Shown here: piece by piece, positions 8,158 to 14,882 of the stretch
Numbering within the stretch: the first letter of the stretch is position 1
How the letters are laid out: each line of letters begins with the position of its first letter
Virus record (IMG/VR): IMGVR_UViG_3300048927_000433
Location: 1-23,924 of that record
From: a virus
Reading direction: 5' to 3' (one strand)
DNA: 23,924 nt
Program-made: the position numbers and the translations under genes
The notes under the pieces: generated by a model
The model's database searches: none
Seen by the model: the letters and a program-made list of their open reading frames with translations, nothing else
What the model was told of the DNA's origin: nothing

Positions 8158-8537
8158 ATGAACAAAAGGTTGGGCGTAGGTGACGCGCTCGCAAATGTCC
8201 GGTTCGGAGACAACGCCATTCCACCGGATTTGCCGGGCAAGCTGTGGGAACCGAAATCGATCCCTGAATATGCCTTTGACGCTATCCGCGAGCAGGTTCA
8301 AGAGTTCGAGAAGGAACTCGCGAATTTTCCTGGCGCGTTCTCGGTAAGCCTCACCTCGGGAGGCTATGCCATGGCGGTCGACTCCATCCGGCTGCACGGC
8401 CAGTTCATCGTCTTTATCGGATGCGACGACAGCGGGGTACCGCTCCGCGTAGTCCAGCTTACACGCAGGTGTCGATGGTACTTTCGAAGGCCACACCAAT
8501 AAGCCCCAAGAAGCCGATCGGCTTTTACACCGATTGA
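8158..8537 (+). pseudogene. DUF6173-like protein, frameshifted near the C-terminus
   Basis: Begins at ATG 8158 with AAGGAG 6-7 bases upstream. The body (IPEYAFDAIREQVQEFEKEL, SLTSGGYAMAVDSI, FIVFIGCDDSGVPLRVVQ) resembles small phage and bacterial proteins of the DUF6173 type, as I recall them. As sequenced the frame ends LTRRCRWYFRRPHQ at 8502. One base put back after the Gln codon at 8455-8457 restores YTQVSMVLSKATPISPKKP, then IGFYTD and a stop at 8537. That ending matches the family pattern, so a one-base deletion near 8458 is likely. It carries its own ribosome site and terminator against the leftward phage genes. Function unknown. Confidence 0.7.
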
Positions 8538-8549
8538 GTCAACAAAAAA

Positions 8550-8575
8550 GCCCCGGTTTTTGGTCGGGGCGTTTC
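8550..8575 (+). terminator. Rho-independent terminator
   Basis: Arms GCCCCG and CGGGGC with a 9-base loop. The hairpin is preceded by six A and followed by GTTTCTTC. It lies 12 bases after the restored stop at 8537, which supports the view that the upstream gene once ended there. It may also act on the converging leftward nuclease transcript. Confidence 0.75.
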
Positions 8576-8698
8576 TTCAGGACGCACTTACTACGAGTAT
8601 GGCTAAATTTTGACATTTTTGTCCGGGCATGTCAAGTGGTTCGCTTAAAACCTATATATGTTGTGCCCTAACTGTTGGCAAGGAGCGCTACTGTAAGT

Positions 8699-9607
8699 TC
8701 AAGAACCTCCTGTTGCTGCAGCAATAGACGCGCGAATTCGCTTCAGCCCTTCTGTAGCATTGGCGTAAACAGCCTCAGAACGAATAATTCGTTGCGTAGT
8801 GTCCATGACGATTAAGCGACATTCCTCCAATGGATCATCTTCAGGCACCAATTTCCCCAACGGAGCCGCCGAACGCGGGCCCAGGACACACACAAAATGG
8901 TCATCTACTAGCCGCTTAGTTGCTTCCCACTCCATGAAATATCCCAGGCAGTAGTTCAGCCGACTTCGCTGCGAATGGAGTTCGTCGTATATCACGACCA
9001 AAACCAGCGCATTACGAGCAGTTGCTTCCTCCAATGCAGTGCTCAGGTCCGAATGAGGTTGCCGGAGAAAGAAGCGATCATGCACAGGCACGGGCACCAC
9101 TGGCGAGGCTGCATATTGCGAAGAAACCACCCACTGTTGAAATGAAATCGGCATGTACCGAGCTGCAAGGCTGCGCCCATTTGGGGAGTCAAGCAGCTTA
9201 TTCTCAATCAACTCTTTATCAAAGACCAGCAAACCAAATCTGGGCTTCAAAGCGGCCAGATGCACTGAAAGCGTACTGCTTGGAACCGTAGAGTAAAACC
9301 CGATGAAGCCGCTACACCCATGCGTTTCGAGACGATCTCGCATATTTATTTCATCGTTGTGACTGACTGCAGCACCCGATTGAACTTTGTGCTTGCAGCT
9401 GACAAGCCAAAGAATCTCAGTTTGCCCTCCAGGCCCGTCCCTAACCTCTTTAACCACCAGATCGCGGCCCGCATCCGGACCGCGATCCGGAGAAGACACG
9501 ATAATAAACCCCTGGGCAGCAAGAAAATCACGCGCAAACAGTTCGAATTGATCACGTTCCGTCCCAGCATGAGCGAGCGCGATCTCACCAAAGTTTAATG
9601 CTGGCAA
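8699..9607 (-). CDS. Mrr-like restriction endonuclease domain fused to a thioredoxin-like domain
   Basis: A 302-aa protein. The N-terminal domain (about 18-140) resembles Mrr-type PD-(D/E)XK nucleases: FELFARDFLAAQGF helix, DAGRDLVV with probable catalytic Asp49, and WLVSCKHK, where Lys72 fits the motif. The usual Glu/Gln two residues before that Lys is Ser, which is unusual. The second half (about 178-285) has a thioredoxin-like pattern (LSTALEEATARNALVLVVIY, then a long helix and HFVCVLG) without a CxxC pair, so it would be a binding or sensing fold and not a redox enzyme. The start is TTG 9607, supported by a perfect AGGAGGG 5 bases upstream. It is the second gene of a two-gene unit. Domain calls are from memory; defence is inferred. 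Confidence 0.75.
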   Translation of the reverse strand: MPALNFGEIALAHAGTERDQFELFARDFLAAQGFIIVSSPDRGPDAGRDLVVKEVRDGPGGQTEILWLVSCKHKVQSGAAVSHNDEINMRDRLETHGCSGFIGFYSTVPSSTLSVHLAALKPRFGLLVFDKELIENKLLDSPNGRSLAARYMPISFQQWVVSSQYAASPVVPVPVHDRFFLRQPHSDLSTALEEATARNALVLVVIYDELHSQRSRLNYCLGYFMEWEATKRLVDDHFVCVLGPRSAAPLGKLVPEDDPLEECRLIVMDTTQRIIRSEAVYANATEGLKRIRASIAAATGGS

Positions 9608-9691
9608 AATAACCCTCCTAAGCTTCAGATTACTAGTTATTAAAATTACTTTCCGAGTATATTTTTACACCCACACAACTCAGCGATCGTC

Positions 9692-10558
9692 TCAATAAGG
9701 CAAACTGGTTCCAAAACTCTCCGCAAGAATCGCATCCGATTCATCTTGAGTTAAAAACAACCTCGCCACTACGTGCAAATTTGTAACGTACTTTTCAAAC
9801 GTCTTCTCCGCCTCTTCCTCAAACTCGCCATAAACCTCCGCATTCCTAAGAATTTTAAGCATTTCATCAATATCAACATCCGATTCTGCGGGGCCATCAC
9901 TTAGACGCGCATCGAGAAAGACACCCAGCTTTTTAATCTCTTTTAACTCTCTAATCATCTCAGAGAGGCAATGCCTGCTTTTTCTTGCTACACAGAATTC
10001 TTGGTGATGATCTGAAAAAAATGCCAAATGTTTTAAAAATAGAATCCCTAGATCGCGATGCACCACATATTTAACTAGGGATCCTATCTTATCGAGCCCC
10101 ATCTCATTTAGCTCGTTATCCTCAGGAAAATAAACCTTAATAGTTTGTTGCTTCCGCCAACGTTTATCTTCCGCCAATTTTATATCGATGTACTTCTGCA
10201 GCCAGATGAAGTAGGCCCGTTTATCTTCCACAGACACATAGACTAGGAAAAAAGGAGCTTGAAACATCTTTGCATAAAGGAGGGTCTTCACGGGAACGTC
10301 CAATGAAATTTCTCCCTCTCCAAAGGCATCCATCCGCCCTTTGATTTGAAAAAGAAGCAAGGTGCCAGTGGGATCCTCACCCTCAAACTCTTCCAACATC
10401 ATGTCGATACCATAGTCTCTATCTTCTACCGATCTTTCTAGCCAGTCGGAAGTCAACTTTGTCCGAACAACTCTAACGGCGTCGGTATCGATTCTATGCG
10501 TGAGGCTGCGGCGAGGGGGTTGCGTATCGACGTTCGAGTGCGAAGATCTTTTTGCCAT
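9692..10558 (-). CDS. DUF4365-type nuclease-like protein, first gene of a putative defence pair
   Basis: A 288-aa protein. Residues 35-150 match the DUF4365 pattern: DWLERSVEDRDYGIDMMLEE, then LLLFQIKG. Asp52 and Gln71-x-Lys73 are the expected PD-(D/E)XK active-site residues. The C-terminal half is helical, acidic and unassigned (EEEAEKTFEKYV). The gene is plainly richer in A/T than the phage genes around it, with runs of A and T and many AAA/AAT codons, a sign of recent transfer. It ends 84 bases before the Mrr-like gene on the same strand, so the two are probably co-transcribed. No Shine-Dalgarno is evident before the ATG at 10558. DUF4365 proteins are common in defence islands; the function here is untested. 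Confidence 0.75.
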   Translation of the reverse strand: MAKRSSHSNVDTQPPRRSLTHRIDTDAVRVVRTKLTSDWLERSVEDRDYGIDMMLEEFEGEDPTGTLLLFQIKGRMDAFGEGEISLDVPVKTLLYAKMFQAPFFLVYVSVEDKRAYFIWLQKYIDIKLAEDKRWRKQQTIKVYFPEDNELNEMGLDKIGSLVKYVVHRDLGILFLKHLAFFSDHHQEFCVARKSRHCLSEMIRELKEIKKLGVFLDARLSDGPAESDVDIDEMLKILRNAEVYGEFEEEAEKTFEKYVTNLHVVARLFLTQDESDAILAESFGTSLPY

Positions 10559-10564
10559 TTCTAT

Positions 10565-10582
10565 TCAAATAATTATGTTTGA
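10565..10582. promoter_or_regulatory. Imperfect palindrome before the putative defence pair
   Basis: Arms TCAAA and TTTGA flank an AT-rich centre, 7 bases upstream of the ATG at 10558. On the minus strand a CATAAT hexamer within it could be a -10 element, but I see no matching -35. It may be an operator. Weak evidence. Confidence 0.3.
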
Positions 10583-10689
10583 GTGGTCACGATTCTATAG
10601 GAATCCTAATCGTTGGCATTCTGAGTCGCTACAATACCGTTGTAAGTCGTAAATCCACATCGGGTGGAATGCAACGTACAGGCACCAGC

Positions 10690-11244
10690 TCAAGAACTCA
10701 GCGCAGCGCCGACCACAATCCCAACATCCGCCATAGCTAGTTGAAGTTCGGCCAGCGCTTTCTCGCCCTCGGACCCAGCCAGGCGCCGATAAGCCTGCAA
10801 CACGTCATGCAGCGTGGACTTTGGCACATCAAACCGGTCTGATAGATCGCGAATCCGCGGCCTCCCTCGCAGCATCCGGCAAACCAGCATGTCGGTCACC
10901 AGCCGCTCCCTGCCCTCACCCACTGGGTTCAACCATTCCGACACGGCCCGCGCGCTCTCTGCGCCTTCGAGCCCTGTCGCATGTTGCGCGCGTAGAAGAT
11001 GGAAGCCGATGCTGTCGCCCAGCGTGCGCTCCATCAACTTCACGATGAAGACGGCCTGCGCATGCCACTCATGCGGCGTCAAGCCAGACAGCTCCTTGCG
11101 TTCATACGTTGCATCGAACCGGTCCCGCAATGCCTCGCAGATCAACTGTGTCGGATTCTTCGGCTCGATGGGCATGGCCAGCATCAGATAGGCCACAGCG
11201 ATCGCGTGCTCCGCGCATGCAAAGGTCCCTGCGTCACGGCGCAT
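10690..11244 (-). CDS. Putative phage late-gene regulator with helix-turn-helix
   Basis: A 184-aa protein. The second half carries a likely DNA-binding helix-turn-helix (RGRPRIRDLSDRFDVPKSTL followed by HDVLQAYRRLAG). The front (AIAVAYLMLAM) may be over-extended, since ATGs at about 11184 and 11175 are in frame. The chosen start overlaps the end of rusA by 11 bases, so translation is probably coupled. Being last in the replication operon, directly after a RusA resolvase, is where lambdoid phages carry the late regulator or antiterminator Q. That is the basis of the call, not sequence identity. Beyond it the normal late genes are gone and the AT-rich cassette begins. Confidence 0.6.
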   Translation of the reverse strand: MRRDAGTFACAEHAIAVAYLMLAMPIEPKNPTQLICEALRDRFDATYERKELSGLTPHEWHAQAVFIVKLMERTLGDSIGFHLLRAQHATGLEGAESARAVSEWLNPVGEGRERLVTDMLVCRMLRGRPRIRDLSDRFDVPKSTLHDVLQAYRRLAGSEGEKALAELQLAMADVGIVVGAALSS

Positions 11245-11725
11245 CTTTCTTCACTCCTTGGGCCGGTTCCATGTCCAGCACGGTCAGCACAACGGCCACG
11301 CCCGGCACCAGGCCGTAGACCTTACGCTTGCTAGCCTGGACCACTTGGGCGTCATCGCGGTACGCGACCCCGTTGCAACCGTCCTTGATGGCCTTCTCGA
11401 CGTTGTCGCCATCCGGCTTCACGTTGGGCGCGATCTCGCCGGCGGCCGCACGGCGCTGCCGCACGCCGGACCAGGATTGCGGGATGGGCAGGATTATGTC
11501 CAGGTCAATGCGTATAGGCCCCGTATAGGCTTCGCGCCCCGCCATGGCTTGGGCTGCGACGAGCTTGACTAGGCTTTCATAGGCCACCGTTGCCTCTGGC
11601 GTGTAGTGCTTAGTGAACACGCGCGGCGCACCCGTCCTGGAATCGCGACCTATACGCGAGCTGGATTTCGCGCGGCCTTTTCCTTGAGGCACGCCGGGCA
11701 CGGTAAACGTGATTTGGTTCGACAT
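11234..11725 (-). CDS. rusA: RusA-family Holliday junction resolvase
   Basis: Cuts four-way DNA junctions formed in phage recombination and replication. A 163-aa protein with the family front FTVPGVPQGKGRAK and the catalytic block KPDGDNVEKAIKDG followed by VAYRDDAQV. These hold the clustered Asp residues that bind magnesium. E. coli RusA is about 120 aa; the extra length is at the front-middle (GRDSRTGAPRVFTKHYTPEA) and the C-terminal tail. I use the second of two adjacent ATGs (11725) because GAGGGA then lies 5 bases upstream. The same ATG overlaps the restored stop of the preceding gene as TGATG. Intact. Confidence 0.88.
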   Translation of the reverse strand: MSNQITFTVPGVPQGKGRAKSSSRIGRDSRTGAPRVFTKHYTPEATVAYESLVKLVAAQAMAGREAYTGPIRIDLDIILPIPQSWSGVRQRRAAAGEIAPNVKPDGDNVEKAIKDGCNGVAYRDDAQVVQASKRKVYGLVPGVAVVLTVLDMEPAQGVKKDAP

Positions 11726-11950
11726 CATGCTCCCTCGCTGCGCACGTCGCGCAGCCATTCGATACGCGCGGCCGTCTTGGCCGCAGGCGCTGGTTGGTGG
11801 TGCCGACATGGGCAAGGGGTATTGCGGGCTGACGAAGGTGCCCGGGCGGTCTGTCATTGCTGCGCACCGGCCCAGCCCGAGCTGGGCGAACTTCGGGGCT
11901 TCGCGCAGCGTGAACAGCATGCAGCTGACGCACTCGACGTTGCCGGTCAT
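11725..11950 (-). pseudogene. Small Cys-rich phage protein, frameshifted
   Basis: Starts at ATG 11950, overlapping the stop of the replication gene as ATGA. It has a CxxC near the front (VECVSCMLFTLREAPKFAQL) and a further Cys in LGRC. As sequenced the frame misses its stop and reads on into rusA. Removing one C from the C4 run (G4 at 11816-11819 on the plus strand) gives YPCPCRHHQPAPAAKTAA followed by RIEWLRDVRSEGA. Translation then stops exactly at TGATG over the rusA start. The extra Cys and His suggest a zinc-binding knuckle. The overlap geometry on both sides makes the one-base insertion convincing. Function unknown. Confidence 0.72.
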
Positions 11951-12921
11951 ATGTGCACCCCAAGGTCCGCGCGGGCGCGAGCTTTGTCGGCCTCGGTAAG
12001 GCCAGCGGCGGCGATCACCCTGGCCTTGAACGAGGGGAACGGTTCGCCCTGCTCCTGCACGATGCCCAGCTCTGCGCCCTTGACCGTGATGCCTGTGGCT
12101 GACGTCAGCCAATGACCGTCAGTGGACGCATCCGGGGCGCCCTCTAGGAGCCCACTCGGAACATCGTCCTGCCAGCGGCGTTGGTTTATGTAGGTCAATG
12201 GCGCGGGCTCAAAGCCCTCGCGCCACTGCTGTGTGCCAAGCATGGCCTGGACGTGCGCCACGAGGGCATCTGCCTCTGTCTCCAGCCTGCGGGCTTTCCA
12301 GCGTTTCGCACATTCGGCCTTGCCGACCTTGCGCTGCGATTTCGGCCATGTCGACCAGAATCGAACGAAACCGGGCTGTGACCTGTCGGCACCAGCCGAC
12401 GAAGTGTTTATATTCTCTTGTTCTTGTTCCTGTTCTTGTTCTTGGCTTCGTAGAGGCTTCGAAGGGGCTTTGAAGGGGGTATGCTGTTTTTCCTTCGGAA
12501 CCCGCTTCGAAGTCATGTGGAAAGCCGCCTCGTATTTCTCGAAGAATGGCTCTAGGTAAGGGTTTTCAGGCAATGCGTCGTACTCACGCTGGACACCTTT
12601 GCAACGGTTGTCTTTGGCTTCCAGCTGATCTGATATCTGGTATGCAGCCATTTCTATGACCCATACCATTTCACTTGCCTCGTCATACTGGCAAAATCCC
12701 GCTTCGAAGGTGCTTTGAAGCCCCTTCTTAGCCCCTTCCAAGCCTAGCCCTGTGTCTACGGCGATATAGTCCAGACTCAAGTAGTACAGCCCCAGCATGT
12801 TGGCGTGCTGGTTCGTCATCAGGTACATGCCTACGATAACGGCCTCGGGGCCTAAGGCCTTCAAAGCCTTGCCCGTCTTCCCGATCCAGAACTTTGGGGA
12901 AACCTTCGCGTAATCACGCAT
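11947..12921 (-). CDS. Phage replication initiator-like protein (lambda O analogue)
   Basis: A 324-aa protein. The N-terminal 110 residues (DYAKVSPKFWIGKTGKALKA and on) look like the winged-helix DNA-binding front of phage replisome organisers. The middle is a Gln-Glu repeat linker (QEQEQEQEQE), and the C-terminal part (FVRFWSTWPKSQRKVGKAEC) resembles the rear domain of phage replication proteins. The gene carries a DNA-level repeat array (12445-12720), as expected when the origin lies within the initiator gene. No helicase or loader gene follows, so the host DnaB/DnaC system would have to be recruited. It is coupled by ATGA to the next gene. The role is inferred from layout and repeats. Confidence 0.7.
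   Translation of the reverse strand: MRDYAKVSPKFWIGKTGKALKALGPEAVIVGMYLMTNQHANMLGLYYLSLDYIAVDTGLGLEGAKKGLQSTFEAGFCQYDEASEMVWVIEMAAYQISDQLEAKDNRCKGVQREYDALPENPYLEPFFEKYEAAFHMTSKRVPKEKQHTPFKAPSKPLRSQEQEQEQEQENINTSSAGADRSQPGFVRFWSTWPKSQRKVGKAECAKRWKARRLETEADALVAHVQAMLGTQQWREGFEPAPLTYINQRRWQDDVPSGLLEGAPDASTDGHWLTSATGITVKGAELGIVQEQGEPFPSFKARVIAAAGLTEADKARARADLGVHI
12415..12444. repeat. Hexanucleotide tandem repeat, five TTCTTG-like units
   Basis: Five 6-base units (CTCTTG, TTCTTG, TTCCTG, TTCTTG, TTCTTG) encode the Gln-Glu linker of the replication protein on the minus strand. Length changes would keep the frame and only lengthen the linker. It adjoins the iteron array. Confidence 0.85.
12445..12720. 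repeat. Iteron array, candidate phage replication origin
   Basis: The 9-mer GCTTYGAAG recurs at 12445 (one mismatch), 12456, 12467, 12504, 12701 and 12712, with an inverted copy at 12859-12867. Two clusters have an exact 11-base period, one helical turn. Since 11 is not a multiple of three, the repeat is kept at the DNA level and not by the protein. A short AT-rich tract (GTTTATATT, 12406-12414) and the hexamer repeat lie at the left end and could be the unwinding element. The layout matches lambda, where the origin lies within gene O. The repeats are seen; origin function is inferred. Confidence 0.65.
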
Positions 12922-12963
12922 GACGCCCCTCCGCCTCTCTAGAGGGGCAGCCAGCCAGGGCTG

Positions 12964-13227
12964 TTACTGCTTTCTTCTCGAGATTGGAATGATGCTGAGG
13001 GCCGCGGTGACGTCGATCTCGTACTCGGTATGGATGTGTCGATGCACCCGTAGCAGAAGGTCCGTAGCCGGCCTGTGAGTGCTGCGAATGGAACGCCCCT
13101 CCCGAATGGCTGAATCGAGTTCGGCAATCACTTCCAGGGCCATTTCGAACAAAGCCCGACTCCGTGCCTCTTGAACTGCCTCTTCCCACTCTTCCTTCTG
13201 AAGCTGTTCGAGTTCTTCCCTGTTCAT
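12964..13227 (-). CDS. Small helical, charged phage protein
   Basis: An 87-aa protein. The first 60 residues are Glu/Arg-rich and helical (MNREELEQLQKEEWEEAVQE, then ALFEMALEVIAELDSAIREG), a likely coiled coil. A basic tail ISRRKQ ends it. It lies 42 bases upstream of the replication gene on the same strand. No strong Shine-Dalgarno. No family recognised; phage accessory proteins in this slot are common. Confidence 0.55.
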   Translation of the reverse strand: MNREELEQLQKEEWEEAVQEARSRALFEMALEVIAELDSAIREGRSIRSTHRPATDLLLRVHRHIHTEYEIDVTAALSIIPISRRKQ

Positions 13228-13276
13228 GGCGGCACCATATCTGCAAAATGAATAGGACAGGATAGCCGGTCAATGC

Positions 13277-13354
13277 CAGCGGCATGAAGGCGAAGTCGCG
13301 CAGATCGCAATCCGGAGGGGTCAGCGGCGCGAGTGCCTGCTGGGGATCCATCAT
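13277..13354 (-). pseudogene. N-terminal remnant of a DUF1376 (YdaU-type) replication protein
   Basis: Only the first 26 codons remain: a DPQQALAPLTPP lead and DCDLRDFAFMPL, which is the typical opening of DUF1376 phage proteins. After FMPL the frame continues for a while but with unrelated sequence. The rest of the domain is missing, so a deletion joined this start to what is now the region before 13227. It implies that the replication module was once larger or was swapped. Recognition rests on a short motif. Confidence 0.6.
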
Positions 13355-13401
13355 GCAGCCTCCTTAGCCGCGCTAATATGGCGCGGCACAGTGGAGAACT
13401 C

Positions 13402-14055
13402 ATGCAAATTCAAATGATCGCCAGGTATGGCGGGATTGCCCTGGCGCTGGCATTGGCGGGCTTCGTCAGTGCGATCGGAGTGCTGACGTTCGTCTTTGCA
13501 CCAACGACCGGTGCCTACGCCCCCGTAAATAGCGCTGACGCAGCGGCATGGATTCAGGCGGTTGGTTCCATCGCTGCAATTATCGGAAGTTTCTGGCTGG
13601 GGCGTCGGCAAGCGGAGGAAGCGCGCAGACTCGCCGTTACCATGGCAGTCTCTGCAAAGATTGACAGAGAAAGGGCTTACTACAAAATCGTTGATTTGTT
13701 GTACTACACGCTTGAAAACATTGGCGTGGAGATGAAGAAATCGAATTACGAGCAAGCCTTCCAATCCATCTGGGAACACCACGCCAGAAGCCGCTGTGCC
13801 GGATTGACCGCTGCGTTCGATGCGCTGCCACTCCACGAGTTGGGCTCCAGCTCGAGAATTCTTTACGCATCCGAACTGCGTAGCACAGCGAATGGGATAA
13901 TAAAGCTGGCTGACTTGGCTGCATCTCAGATAAAAGCTGGCAACAAGCTGGGGCCTGGCCTCTTGGAAGCGCTCGACGCGTATGAGAAAACTATAAAGAG
14001 CTGTTTTGCAGAATTTCAGGCCGCGTACCCAAGTGACTTTATCAACGCTCGTTAA
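13402..14055 (+). CDS. Two-helix membrane protein with cytoplasmic helical domain
   Basis: A 217-aa protein. Helix one (GGIALALALAGFVSAIGVLT) and helix two (AAWIQAVGSIAAIIGSFWLG) are followed by an Arg-rich stop and a soluble helical domain of about 150 residues. The start at ATG 13402 has GGAGA 4 bases upstream; an in-frame ATG at 13378 lacks one. WIQAVGSIAAIIG is the kind of second helix seen in many phage-encoded membrane proteins of unknown role. It runs opposite to the leftward phage genes and overlaps nothing essential. It is a candidate superinfection-exclusion moron; no function is proven. Confidence 0.65.
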   Translation: MQIQMIARYGGIALALALAGFVSAIGVLTFVFAPTTGAYAPVNSADAAAWIQAVGSIAAIIGSFWLGRRQAEEARRLAVTMAVSAKIDRERAYYKIVDLLYYTLENIGVEMKKSNYEQAFQSIWEHHARSRCAGLTAAFDALPLHELGSSSRILYASELRSTANGIIKLADLAASQIKAGNKLGPGLLEALDAYEKTIKSCFAEFQAAYPSDFINAR

Positions 14056-14235
14056 GCCTCCTCCCCCCGTCGGCCAGGGCAGTATCAGCGGGCCTAAGGT
14101 GCGTAGGCAGCACAATGCGACGTGCAACCGCAACCCGCAGGGCGTCGTTCCATGTGAGGCCGATAGCGCGCCTCCATAACAAGACGGGCCGGTTAACTTT
14201 GAATACGGTGTTTTATCGGTCTTTTGACGCGGTGA

Positions 14236-14880
14236 ATGATGAACAAATGCAGCACCTTGCTGCCCGAAGCTATCGCAATTGCAGGAGTAGGCTTCGGCAC
14301 AGCGATTGCAATCAGGGGATGGCCCTCGTGGCCCTGGCCAAACGCGGAAGGTCAGACCTGGGCCGCATGGGCGGCGGCCATTGCAACTTTCCTCGCTGCT
14401 GCGATTGCATTGTTGGTCGCCAGCGGCGAGTCCCGCCGACGCAAGCGCGACCAGATCGCAATGGCCGCCCTCTATGCGGCACACCTTGCACCGAAGTTGA
14501 ACCGCTTTGGTTATAAACTTCGGCGCGTCAGCAATGGCGCCGTTTTCTACGATGACGAAGACCCTGCAATGCCGTGGATGAAAGAAGAGCTTGACGGCAT
14601 TGAAGCGGAGGTCGACCTCCAGCAGTTGATGCAACTTGTCCCATTGGAGCGCCAAGCTGCTCATAGAATTGCCCGCGGCCTTGCCATTGCAGACATGGCG
14701 CTGGACGAAATCCGGCGCATTGTGCAGCCGAGGGCGACGTCCCAGCGCTATTCGCTGGACGTTGCGGGACGTCTTTCCGAAGCGGCGGATCTCATCATTG
14801 TTGCGACCGAGACTTGCGAGCAGCTCGCCGCCGAATATGCCATCCCGCCCTCCGGCGAAGAACTGTTTGGCGATCCTTGA
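14236..14880 (+). CDS. Two-helix membrane protein, same design as its neighbour
   Basis: A 214-aa protein with a weak N-terminal helix (AIAIAGVGFGTAIAI) and a strong second helix (AAWAAAIATFLAAAIALLVA). A basic cluster SRRRKRDQ and a helical cytoplasmic domain of about 140 residues follow (LVPLERQAAHRIARGLAIAD). Two ATGs in tandem at 14236/14239 have GGTGA just before them. It follows the previous membrane gene after 180 bases and ends 2 bases before the converging ydaT-like gene. Topology and order match the 13402 gene, although the sequences are not obviously homologous. Unknown function. Confidence 0.6.
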   Translation: MMNKCSTLLPEAIAIAGVGFGTAIAIRGWPSWPWPNAEGQTWAAWAAAIATFLAAAIALLVASGESRRRKRDQIAMAALYAAHLAPKLNRFGYKLRRVSNGAVFYDDEDPAMPWMKEELDGIEAEVDLQQLMQLVPLERQAAHRIARGLAIADMALDEIRRIVQPRATSQRYSLDVAGRLSEAADLIIVATETCEQLAAEYAIPPSGEELFGDP

Positions 14881-14882
14881 GG

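Noticed and set aside
8697-10700. Short TCAAGAAC direct repeat at both ends of the nuclease cassette as target-site duplication
   Set aside because: Only 8 bases, both within gene ends that read TTCTTGA, and no transposase or inverted repeats. Chance or shared stop context is enough.
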